From assembly GCA_030374735.1 (NCBI GenBank), contig JASCIV010000268.1, positions 1 to 27,336 on the forward strand: a stretch of 27,336 bases of DNA. Reading direction: 5' to 3'. Position numbers and translations under genes: made by a program. Positions 8,990-16,895 of the stretch are shown here, one piece after another. The stretch is from Gracilaria caudata (taxonomy: Eukaryota; Rhodophyta; Florideophyceae; Gracilariales; Gracilariaceae). Under the pieces are notes generated by a model that was not told where the DNA came from, did no database searches, and worked only from the letters and a program-made list of their open reading frames with translations. The stretch's first letter is position 1; the number at the start of each line of letters is the position of its first letter.

Positions 8990-10501
8990 ATGGTTTCTTC
9001 AATACACCTATGCTTTGTCTTCTTATCCGTTCTCTGTGTTGGCCAGGCCATGAAGGCCCCCTCACAGAGTCTTACGGATCTCTTCGCCCCTCGCAACCGC
9101 AGTGGAATCCCCACCAAGCGCTGCATCAATCTCGGCACCTGGTACAATGCAGTAGGACCCTTCGAAGCCGAACTTGGTCTCATCACCTATAAGAACCCCC
9201 AACCCTCCTCCTTCTCAAATCCGCGACTCCGCATCAACGGAACTGGATTTGACCGCGCCTTCACCACGCAGAGAAGAGGCGACCTCATTTCATTCGTCTT
9301 CAAGTTAAATCCTCGCTTCACGTATGACGTGGCGCTTGGATTCTCCGAAGTGAAGCGAAAGACATGTAAGGTAGGCGCAAGGATCATGAATCTTAATGTG
9401 CAAGGCATGCCCAAGTTTGGAGTGGATGTTTTCAGAGCTGTGGGTTGTCGGAGACCGTATTTTGTCACTTTCAACAACGTAAGACCCGGCCGGCTTGGTT
9501 TCCTTTCTGCCTTTGTACGTGGAATCAACAACAAAGCTCAAATTGCCGCGGTTTGCATCGAGAGAGTGGGTACGGCACCTCCGCCAACACTGCCGCCACC
9601 CACTCGTCCCGCCCCAACACCTACACCCACACCCACTCCTACGCCTACGCCTACGCCAACTCCATCGCCGAGCCCAGTTCCTGTCGTTCTGAAACCCTCT
9701 GTTTGTCAGCAGAAAGACTGTTTCGTCTTCGACGGTCCTGGTGACTACGCTGTGATTGGAAATTCTCTCAGTCTTGATGAAGACAGGGAGAACTGTCGTA
9801 TTCGATCTTCCAGCTCTGCGAGGTTAAATATTCCGGTTGGTGCAAAGGTCAAGAAGGCCATTCTGTACTGGTCTGCATCTGGGAAACTCAAGAAGAAGGC
9901 CAAAGCCACTTTGAATGGAGTTACTTACAAGGCACAGAAGGTATACTCTGGCGGATATCGAAAGTCATCATTCTACGGCGCATGGACAGATGTAACATCT
10001 GCTGTACAACAGAATGGCGCTTACAATGTGGGAGGTATCTGGTACGATAATGGAGAACCTTATTGTTCGCGTAACAGCGCATATGCGGCGTGGGTTATTG
10101 TGGTTATTTTTGAACGCGCCGACCTTCCCATTGCTCGCGTGAACTTCTGTGCAAACGACTTCACGTTCACATTCCCAGCAGGCACATACACGAATACAGT
10201 GGGATGTATCGCTGGTACCCCAAACACAACTGCTGCTAGAACAACGGTGGTGACGTTTGAAAGTGATGGATACAAAGGTGAATACTTCTACATCAACGGA
10301 GGGTTCCTCGGAGATAATCTTTTCCGCGGTGCGACGGCACCAAACTTCGACATCCGTTCGTTCGATTTGTTGAACGTTGTGAGGTCTAAAGTGAGATTTA
10401 TCTCGTACACAATTCGTTCATTCTTTGTGCGAACTCGCTTTGGTGGCGCAATTGAAGGATTGTTCATGCCTATTCGTGTTGTATATCACACCCTGGACTA
10501 G
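8990..10501 (+). CDS. secreted malectin-domain protein with Pro-Thr linker and second beta-rich domain
   Basis: A 503-residue protein. The ATG at 8990 (context AACACCATGG) is preferred over an in-frame ATG at 8909 because it opens directly into a signal peptide (residues 1-20, IHLCFVFLSVLCVGQA). Residues about 44-192 match the malectin pattern: CINLGTWYN at the start, LITYKNPQ, then FTYDVALGFSEVKRK (family pattern Y-x-V-x-L-x-F-A-E), a central beta block VGARIMNLNVQG and the closing strand AQIAAVCIERV. Malectin domains bind glucosyl-type carbohydrates in the ER, cell wall or cell surface. A Pro/Thr linker (196-235) follows. Residues 239-503 are a second domain with KKAILYWSASG, DVTSAVQQNGAYNVGGIW, AAWVIVVIFERADLP and a cysteine-paired core. 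That layout resembles bacterial surface-protein modules whose strands read A-x-L-Y-W-x-G...VT...G-x-Y-x-V. A role at the cell surface or extracellular matrix is inferred. Confidence 0.85.
   Translation: MVSSIHLCFVFLSVLCVGQAMKAPSQSLTDLFAPRNRSGIPTKRCINLGTWYNAVGPFEAELGLITYKNPQPSSFSNPRLRINGTGFDRAFTTQRRGDLISFVFKLNPRFTYDVALGFSEVKRKTCKVGARIMNLNVQGMPKFGVDVFRAVGCRRPYFVTFNNVRPGRLGFLSAFVRGINNKAQIAAVCIERVGTAPPPTLPPPTRPAPTPTPTPTPTPTPTPTPSPSPVPVVLKPSVCQQKDCFVFDGPGDYAVIGNSLSLDEDRENCRIRSSSSARLNIPVGAKVKKAILYWSASGKLKKKAKATLNGVTYKAQKVYSGGYRKSSFYGAWTDVTSAVQQNGAYNVGGIWYDNGEPYCSRNSAYAAWVIVVIFERADLPIARVNFCANDFTFTFPAGTYTNTVGCIAGTPNTTAARTTVVTFESDGYKGEYFYINGGFLGDNLFRGATAPNFDIRSFDLLNVVRSKVRFISYTIRSFFVRTRFGGAIEGLFMPIRVVYHTLD
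9575..9694 (+). repeat. hexameric repeat coding the Pro-Thr linker
   Basis: Degenerate tandem hexamers of the CCTACG/CCCACA type encode repeated Pro-Thr dipeptides between the malectin domain and the second domain. Such linkers are typically extended and O-glycosylated. Length variation between strains is likely. Confidence 0.85.
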
Positions 10502-11477
10502 AAATGCGATCGAAATTGCAATGGTAAGGATGTTGGGATACTGCAAGCAACAAAAACGCTTTGAACTGTTTGACTGTAGAACTTTTGTCGTCCAACGTGA
10601 GAGCGCCGGATTCGGGACATGTAACAGGCGACGGGGTTTACAGTTTACTTCACTGTTTGTCATTTTCCTTTGCACTTGTTTCCCTGCAATTTAAACTGGG
10701 AGGAGATAAAACGATTATTGGAAGTCTGTGCAAAGCAACCTCTAGCAAATAAATATAATATGCAAATACTTTTACAGAATGTGGGTTAAGTTACCTCTGC
10801 CATTCTCTCTCTCTCGTTTACGAAACGCGCACGCCAACACCTATAACACTCCTATACGGCAGCCACGAACTACCAAACGGTAGCTATGGTACACGCACTG
10901 GGCTACGAGTAGAACGTATTAGACCTCTTAGGTGTTTTCAAGTGCAGAGCGTTTCGTCACTCTGCCATTGGAACCCTGCGATGTTGTTCACGCTTTCTGA
11001 ATGACACAGTTAAGCTCTTGAAGCCGATGTGGTTTACAAAGAGTACGATGTAGTTCATTAAAAAGCCTGCCAACTGCTAGTTCTATCGAAGGGGAAGAAG
11101 GCGAGTAGCGTCGGTGACGAAACGCCCGAGGTTGAAAACACCGAAGAGATCTTACACTTTCTTGTAGTTGCCCTGTTTGTGTGGCACAACTACCAATATG
11201 TAGTTGGTGGCTGCGGTATAGAGGTGTCATAGGTGTCGGGGTCTTTCGAAAACCCCTGCGTACTGCGACCAATAATTATTAACGTACGTATTCGTAAAAG
11301 AGAGAAAAAAGAGCTAGTACTACTGACCCTCATCATAGTTTCAAAGCTCGGAGAGGTTTCTTTGCATGAGTTCTTCGAGGTGAGAGTGGATTAAGGTTGG
11401 TTCGGGAGGAGAACATGATGCCTTGATGCGTCCCAGCGAGCTACGACACCTTCAGAAATTAGTTGGTGCGTCAACGG

Positions 11478-11499
11478 TACGGATTCCGTACTACGGAAG
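11478..11499. repeat. palindromic motif TACGG-ATT-CCGTA-C-TACGG, copy 1
   Basis: Three alternating copies of TACGG/CCGTA. The outer pair form GTACGG-ATT-CCGTAC, and the inner pair form the perfect odd palindrome TTCCGTA-C-TACGGAA (11484-11498). The same 22-bp layout recurs at 14718-14739 with G for A and C for T at mirrored positions. It lies about 800 bp upstream of the haloperoxidase-like gene. Confidence 0.8.
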
Positions 11500-12180
11500 A
11501 ACGAACGAGTGGTTGACAGCCAGCGCTGTAAGCTAGAGTATAAGGATACCACCCCGAGGTCAGCGTTGTCTTTGTGGCTGGATTCGGGTTCCGCTGTCCA
11601 AAGAGCTTCGCCGAGTGGCGACGGCGACGCTCCGAGCGCCCCGTGGATGTTGAAACCGATTGGAATGAAGTCAACTGAATTTTGATCGCAGAGTTGCGCC
11701 TGCTTGGCCTTCTTCAGAGGTACATAGGCAGTGGTTCTGACCCATACAAAAATAGACAAGCACGACGAGGGGGAGAGAGAAGCGAGAGTGTTCGAATGCC
11801 CCCCGCCCCCGCCCCCCTTGCCTCGCACTACAGCTGTGGTAAAACGTTTCAATCAAGACCAGATGTCGATATTTTCTAGGGATGCTCTCAAGAGCTTGAC
11901 GCTTGTCTGGGTAAACTGGAAGATGCAAGAACTGTGCAGTCTCGCGACTGTGCAAGAACTTTTTAGTTGGACGCCGACACAGTTTTTCATGGCCTTCGCA
12001 GGATATTCGATTGCGTATTCATTTCACTATCGCTGCTGTGAACGAAGACAGGCACACGACATAAAAGCGAGTTTCACATGCCTCTCGTGACCAGAAACGC
12101 TGGCTTGGGGATACAGGGTATCTGAGTTGCTGATCACGATCTGCGGCGCATGATCGATGTGAATATCTGCTCAGCCGATC

Positions 12181-12186
12181 TATAAA
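12181..12186 (+). promoter_or_regulatory. TATA box of haloperoxidase-like gene
   Basis: TATAAA lies 97-102 bp before the chosen ATG at 12283 and 37 bp before the alternative ATG at 12223. A transcript starting about 30 bp downstream of this box would begin near 12211. The spacing mirrors the malectin gene. Confidence 0.5.
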
Positions 12187-12282
12187 CTATGGTCGGCAGC
12201 ACAAGTTTGGGCTCTCACATACGTGACCAGCATGTTGGCAACTCCCGGTCAAGATTGCGCAGCTTCTCAAAGGCAAGAAATC

Positions 12283-13821
12283 ATGACTGCCACATTCCTT
12301 ATGTTCCAGATCCTTGTGCTCGTCTCCCTCGTATGTTCGCAGCCAATGCCATCGTCTCCGCCGCTCCTCCAACTTCTGACCTTCGAATTTTTCCCGAGAA
12401 ACGAGATTCTCGATCTTCACTTTCCACCTTCGATCCGAACGGCCGAGACACCGATTGCCGTGCGATACGTTCTGCTGCAAGCAGTCGCGTATTATGAACG
12501 TGTAGCTGGGTGTCATCCAATTGCGCTCTCGTTTCTTGGTAAACGCAATCCTATCCCAGACGATATCTGTGCTTCGGAATTGCGCTCACTCGTTGTAGAC
12601 CGCCTCTTGTTTTACCGGCTTATATCGAAAGAGTTTCCTCTCGAAGCGCAGCCACTAGGTCGCTTTCTACATCGCGTTGGACTTGACCCGTATAATAAAA
12701 CCACTGATACTGCTACCGAGATAGGGTGGTCAAATGTGGTCGCAGCTGAGATATCTGAGTACTTCGCCACAGACGGATGGAACTCACAAGGCGATTTTCG
12801 AAGTGATGACTTTCGCGCTCCATTTCAAGATACCACAGGGTATAAACCTCAGAACCCTGCTTTCCTTGCTTCGAATCAACTTGTGAGGCCACTGCGATGG
12901 CAACCACTGACGCAGCAGTACGACTTTCGCGGCGAGTTCGCGTCGCAAGTGCACGTGGTGCCCCACATTGGTCTAGACGCGAAGCCCTTGTCCTTAAGCA
13001 GAGCGGAACTTAATGAGCTGAAAGCCCCACCGCTGTATCATTTCCCCAACGAGTTCAAATCAATAAGTGCTAAGGATAAACGCAAAGTCTTGGAGTTGAT
13101 TACTGATTTGTTCGAAGTGTCTCAGGGTCTGACAATGAGAGATGTTGTAATCTCAAAGTTCTGGGAGGACAAATTTCTATCTCTGGGGGCGGTGCTAGCG
13201 TTTTATAATGTACAATATGAGTTTCCCTACGAAGTTTTGGTGTCACAGGGACTCGCCGATATGATCGCCCAACATGATGCCGTACTGTTAGCTTGGAAAG
13301 AGAAGCGTCGCCACGATTATGCACGACCTCAGACGCTGATTCGCCATCTTCTGAAAGGAAAAACAATCAGAGCCTTTAGAGGTATTCAAAACGGAGTGGG
13401 GACTGTGGCCGCCGAAGTGTGGGAACCTGTGATACCGGCTCAGCCACATTCTGAGTATCCGTCCGCTTCCTCAGCAATTTGCGCGGCTTCTATGGGAACT
13501 TTGAAAAAGCTGTTGTACGAACGATACATACGGCCGAATGAAACGATTATTCCGTTCTCTAGAGTTGTGAGGGAACAGGTTTTTGACAGCAGCAGAGATA
13601 TCATTGTGAACATCACTTACAACAATCTTGATGACGCCATTGAAGGGTGTGGGCTCTCCCGTATTGCAGGTGGAGTTCATTTCAGACCCGCAGTGAAAGA
13701 GGGAATTAAGCTTGGCGAACTGTTGTCAGAAGGCGCATCAAAACAGGTCCAGGAGTTGTTCGCGGGAAAAGTGCCGCTGTCATGCAGTCGTTGTCGGTCT
13801 TTCAGTCGGCATCTCAAGTAG
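12283..13821 (+). CDS. secreted vanadium-haloperoxidase/PAP2-fold protein, catalytic His replaced
   Basis: A 512-residue protein from the ATG at 12283, chosen over 12223 because it opens directly into a signal peptide (MTATFLMFQILVLVSLVCS). The C-terminal half carries the vanadium chloroperoxidase/acid phosphatase signature in order: K341-x6-R348-P (fungal CPO K353...R360), EYPSASS at 391-397 (site of PSGH), and S459-R460-x5-H466 (R490...H496, where the histidine ligates vanadate). The flanking WEPVIP before EYPS and GGVHFRP at the last motif are typical of vanadium haloperoxidase relatives. The striking difference is at PSGH: the Gly is Ala395 and the acid-base His404 is Ser396. Vanadate or phosphate binding could persist, but normal haloperoxidase chemistry is doubtful. 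It follows the malectin gene in the same orientation. Family membership is confident; substrate and activity are not. Confidence 0.82.
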   Translation: MTATFLMFQILVLVSLVCSQPMPSSPPLLQLLTFEFFPRNEILDLHFPPSIRTAETPIAVRYVLLQAVAYYERVAGCHPIALSFLGKRNPIPDDICASELRSLVVDRLLFYRLISKEFPLEAQPLGRFLHRVGLDPYNKTTDTATEIGWSNVVAAEISEYFATDGWNSQGDFRSDDFRAPFQDTTGYKPQNPAFLASNQLVRPLRWQPLTQQYDFRGEFASQVHVVPHIGLDAKPLSLSRAELNELKAPPLYHFPNEFKSISAKDKRKVLELITDLFEVSQGLTMRDVVISKFWEDKFLSLGAVLAFYNVQYEFPYEVLVSQGLADMIAQHDAVLLAWKEKRRHDYARPQTLIRHLLKGKTIRAFRGIQNGVGTVAAEVWEPVIPAQPHSEYPSASSAICAASMGTLKKLLYERYIRPNETIIPFSRVVREQVFDSSRDIIVNITYNNLDDAIEGCGLSRIAGGVHFRPAVKEGIKLGELLSEGASKQVQELFAGKVPLSCSRCRSFSRHLK

Positions 13822-14514
13822 AAGATAAGCTTTGAGAGGTCATTGGACCCTGCAAGTCCATTTATCCTTCGTTTAGATGCCATGCGTACTGCTATGCTGC
13901 GAACTTAAGGCCATAAAGCAAGCCATCTTAACTCCTGAGGAACACACCAATACAATCCTTTGCATGCCGTGAAGAATGTAACGATCAATAGAGCGCCCTG
14001 GAATCGCAATGACCAACTGTCCATGCCGACCTTACAAGATTCTGCACCTTGGATAACGCTCAGCTGGTCCGTGTCCATTAGGCGCGGAACAGAAAGCAAC
14101 CAAGCTCTGCGTAGAAGCCAAGTCGTTTCCCATCTTCCACTGTGAGCACAATAACGGGCGACTTCACCTTCGCTACACGGTTGTAGATCGAGAGCCGATC
14201 AAGTGTGCTAGATAACAGATTTCGCTACAACTACTATGAGAATCCCTAGATCCTTTGAGTCGGGAACTTCGAGAACCGACTACTCCCACTCCCAAACGGG
14301 AAGATTGAGAGGTTATCTTCACCGGCAATCATATTGTATAATAGCGCATGCATGTAGTGTGCACAGCGTTCGCCAAAGGCAGTGATTGACTTACAGCCAG
14401 CGTGTGGGTGAGCACGTCATGCTAGCACTCGAAGGGCGTTCTGGCGTGTCGCAGCTTTAACGGGAGCTCATTAAATTCTGGCGATCTACGGCCCGCCTGT
14501 GCGTTTAGCAAGTA

Positions 14515-14532
14515 CCTTCGTAGATACGAAGG
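14515..14532. repeat. inverted repeat CCTTCGTA-GA-TACGAAGG
   Basis: Perfect 8-bp arms around a 2-base centre, about 300 bp upstream of the kinase ATG. First of four palindromes in this promoter region. Confidence 0.8.
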
Positions 14533-14580
14533 ATACCCCGTACATCATCGTCTGTGTCAAACACAAGCAGAGTCGGTGGA

Positions 14581-14601
14581 GTGGGCAGTGCCCACTGGGC
14601 A
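14581..14601. repeat. alternating TGGGCA/TGCCCA palindromes
   Basis: Two overlapping perfect odd palindromes, GTGGGCA-G-TGCCCAC (14581-14595) and TGCCCA-C-TGGGCA (14589-14601). This gives three hexamers in alternating orientation with one-base spacers. The alternating layout resembles that of the TGCGG element at 14710. Confidence 0.8.
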
Positions 14602-14675
14602 AGTTGGCCTCGGCATCCATCGTTCCATCGCGGAGATACAGTATAACCTTCAACACTCAACCCTAATATTCAAAA

Positions 14676-14691
14676 GTTTAAATATTTAAAC
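14676..14691. promoter_or_regulatory. AT-rich palindrome GTTTAAATATTTAAAC
   Basis: A perfect 16-bp palindrome containing TATTTAAA, about 140 bp before the kinase ATG. It may serve as the TATA region. The flanking sequence is AT-rich. Confidence 0.6.
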
Positions 14692-14709
14692 CTGCATTGC
14701 ATCAGAATC

Positions 14710-14756
14710 TGGCATAATGCGGATTCCGCATTGCGGAAGCGTACCGCATTATGCCA
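14710..14756. repeat. nested palindrome with four alternating TGCGG/CCGCA units (motif copy 2)
   Basis: Outer arms TGGCATAATGCGG (14710-14722) and CCGCATTATGCCA (14744-14756) are perfect inverted complements. Inside lies a second perfect palindrome, TTCCGCA-T-TGCGGAA (14724-14738). The unit TGCGG or CCGCA occurs at 14718, 14726, 14732 and 14744 in alternating orientation. The core 14718-14739 is the counterpart of 11478-11499. It could be a dimeric factor-binding site, a structured RNA leader or a mobile-element remnant. It sits 77 bp before the kinase ATG. Confidence 0.85.
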
Positions 14757-14832
14757 TCTTATTAAAGGCAAACCCGCCCGCGCGCTCGCCACGGCTAGAT
14801 ATCTGTAACCAGCCCTGTCGACACCCATTCAT

Positions 14833-16545
14833 TTGATCTTTCACGGACGCGTCCCCGCCTTCGCTCGTCGAGCCCCACCTCTCCGTCTTCGTCGTTCCCC
14901 GCAATCCCCAAGACGTGCCGCGATGCGAATTCCGATTCCGCCAAAGCCCACACCATCTCCACCGCCGCTGACCATCCCCGATGACTCCAATGCGGCAGGG
15001 CTCAACCTCGCCTCACAGCCTCTTTGCACTCCCAACGACCAACCAGTTACCCGAAACTTGAACACCATCGCTTCCCCGCGCCGCACCGCACCCAAGCGAC
15101 GCCGAGCGCTCGATGAAGCTTCGCAGCGTGACTTACCTGACATGTCGCAAGACACCCTCGCCTTGTTTCCTACTATAGTCAGAGAGCATTCTGGGGCGGC
15201 TAGTCCGCAACGCAAGAGGAGAGTGAGAGCTTGTCTTGCCAAGGCAAGTCTAATATCGACGCTTTCTGCTTCAGAACCTCTGCGGAACCCATTCCTCTCC
15301 GAACAATCCCAGCCAAGCAATGAAGGTTCTAAAGCCGCTCGCTCCAAACTAATCACAGCTGGCGCTTCAGAGAGCTTTCAGAACATGAAGCCATTATTGG
15401 AGGATGCGCGTGCTGCCGATAACTTCTCAGGGCGGGTTGCCACTAGAGTGAAGAACAAATCTGATGATATGAAGAGGCTTAAGTTGAGGTTGGTGTCCAG
15501 CTCGCAGGGTAGGAAGTTTTCTCTTGATTTCGAGCAGAAAGACCTTGCAGGTCGTGGCGCTTTCTCAGAAGTTTGGCAGGTTGTTCACAGACTCGATGGT
15601 TGCACATACGCTGTTAAGAAGAATATCACTCCCATGCACACGGATCAGGCAAGGTGGGATTCTCTGCAGGAAGTGTTTGCGCTCTCAGCACTGCAGAATC
15701 ATCCGAACGTGTTGCGGTATTATGATTCGTGGTTCGAGGAGAAAGGAAAGTACCTTTTCATTCAAACTGAATACATTCCAGGAGGTAGTCTTTATTCTCA
15801 ATACGTGCAACAAGGAACAGCCATGTCGGCGGCGGATTTGCATTCCATGGCAGCCGATATAAGTTGTGCATTGTGCTTCATGCATTCGAAGGGCGTTGCC
15901 CACCTTGACGTAAAGCCAGACAACATCTTCAGAAGTGATCGAGGTCTCGGACGTCGATCGTACATTTTGGGGGACTTTGGTCTGGTCTGTCACAAAGATG
16001 GTATCGATGCAAGGACAACTGAAGGAGATGCCCGATATCTTCGCCCAGAAGCTATGACCGAAAGCTCTCGAGGTGCATCACATGCAAGAAAGGAGCCAAA
16101 ATCTGGTCTTCAAGAGGACGATAGATATTCCGATCTCCGGGCTGGTGATGTATTTTCACTTGGGGCCTCGTTGTATGAACTTGGGGTGGGCGTGCCCCTA
16201 GAGAAGAATGGTAGACGGCTTCGTGACGATCGGGAGTCTCTCATGAAAATGGCCAGAGAGCTGCAGGTTCAATGCGGATCCGAAGTTATAGGTATGATTG
16301 CTAGAAGGTGTTTAGAGCCTGACCCGTCACTACGGGCGACTGCCGAACAGATTCGAGAGATTTGCAGATTGGGAATGGAGGCCACAAAGGAATCTATTGT
16401 GAAGAAGGTCAATGAAAACATTGAACTGAAGGCAAAGTTGAAACAATACGAATCCTTCGCACGCAACCTTATTTGTATGGGAGAAGCCGGTCGGGAGTAT
16501 TTCCGAAAGTATCGCTCTGATATGCATTTGAATCTACCAGGATAA
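14833..16545 (+). CDS. Wee1/Myt1-type protein kinase
   Basis: A 570-residue protein. A disordered, basic N-terminus of about 230 residues contains several Ser-Pro sites with nearby basic residues (SPRR at 27 and 81, SPQRK at 124), which look like CDK targets. The kinase domain spans about 234-515: glycine loop GRGAFSEV (240-247), VAIK-type lysine K262, C-helix glutamate near E280, catalytic loop HLDVKPDN (357-364), DFG (381-383) and EGDARYLRPE (397-406). HLD instead of HRD together with EGD-x-R-Y is the hallmark of the Wee1/Myt1 family, which inhibits CDK by phosphorylating its Thr-Tyr pair to restrain mitotic entry. No transmembrane segment is seen, favouring nuclear Wee1 over membrane Myt1. 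An insert of about 30 residues follows the EGD motif. A short coiled coil closes the protein (about 520-545). The start could instead be the in-frame ATG at 14923. The upstream palindrome cluster may regulate it. Confidence 0.88.
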   Translation: MIFHGRVPAFARRAPPLRLRRSPQSPRRAAMRIPIPPKPTPSPPPLTIPDDSNAAGLNLASQPLCTPNDQPVTRNLNTIASPRRTAPKRRRALDEASQRDLPDMSQDTLALFPTIVREHSGAASPQRKRRVRACLAKASLISTLSASEPLRNPFLSEQSQPSNEGSKAARSKLITAGASESFQNMKPLLEDARAADNFSGRVATRVKNKSDDMKRLKLRLVSSSQGRKFSLDFEQKDLAGRGAFSEVWQVVHRLDGCTYAVKKNITPMHTDQARWDSLQEVFALSALQNHPNVLRYYDSWFEEKGKYLFIQTEYIPGGSLYSQYVQQGTAMSAADLHSMAADISCALCFMHSKGVAHLDVKPDNIFRSDRGLGRRSYILGDFGLVCHKDGIDARTTEGDARYLRPEAMTESSRGASHARKEPKSGLQEDDRYSDLRAGDVFSLGASLYELGVGVPLEKNGRRLRDDRESLMKMARELQVQCGSEVIGMIARRCLEPDPSLRATAEQIREICRLGMEATKESIVKKVNENIELKAKLKQYESFARNLICMGEAGREYFRKYRSDMHLNLPG

Positions 16546-16895
16546 CCTACGCCATGCTTCCAAGTGTGACAAGGTGAAGGAGAATTCAGGAAGGACACAC
16601 TCGATGCTGGCCTTTCGGGGTTGTGCGTCATGGATACAGCTTCTGCTTTCAAACAGATCACTCTAATCGCAAACGGGATTCGACCTTAGATGCACGACTA
16701 CTGTCCCAATTTCGCTCTCGTTGTAATCTTAGAATGCGGTCTACAAGGGTAACAGTTCTGCGAATTCGAGCTTCTCGCTTTCCTGCTAAATAATTCCTCG
16801 GAAACTTTCAAAGTTCTCACGCTGCGTGGCACGACCAAGCGTGAAAAGCTGCAACAGTAAGAATACCTCGTAGTATACCGTGCGGGTGCCAACAC
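16546..16895. other. convergent spacer between kinase and hydrolase-like genes
   Basis: 350 bp between convergent stop codons with no coding signal. Presumably it holds both transcript ends; no clear signal is seen. Confidence 0.6.

Larger units (their letters stand above)
10502..12282. other. 1.8-kb spacer with no supported gene
   Basis: AT-rich sequence with AAATAAATATAATA at 10745-10759 follows the malectin stop codon and may hold its polyadenylation signal. The longest frame, 153 codons on the minus strand at 11391-11852, has a low-complexity glycine run and no motif, so I do not call it. A small inverted repeat CAACTAC/GTAGTTG lies at 11187-11206, with a third copy of GTAGTTG at 11164. 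The palindrome at 11478 and the TATAAA at 12181 are listed separately. Confidence 0.55.
13822..14832. other. 1-kb spacer rich in palindromes upstream of the Wee1-like gene
   Basis: No frame looks coding. The right half (14500-14760) contains four separate perfect palindromic elements, listed individually. A GC-rich leader runs from about 14770 to the ATG. Confidence 0.6.

Noticed and set aside
11391..11852. 153-codon open frame on the minus strand
   Set aside because: No motif, a low-complexity Gly run, no plausible start context and composition typical of chance frames in the spacer.
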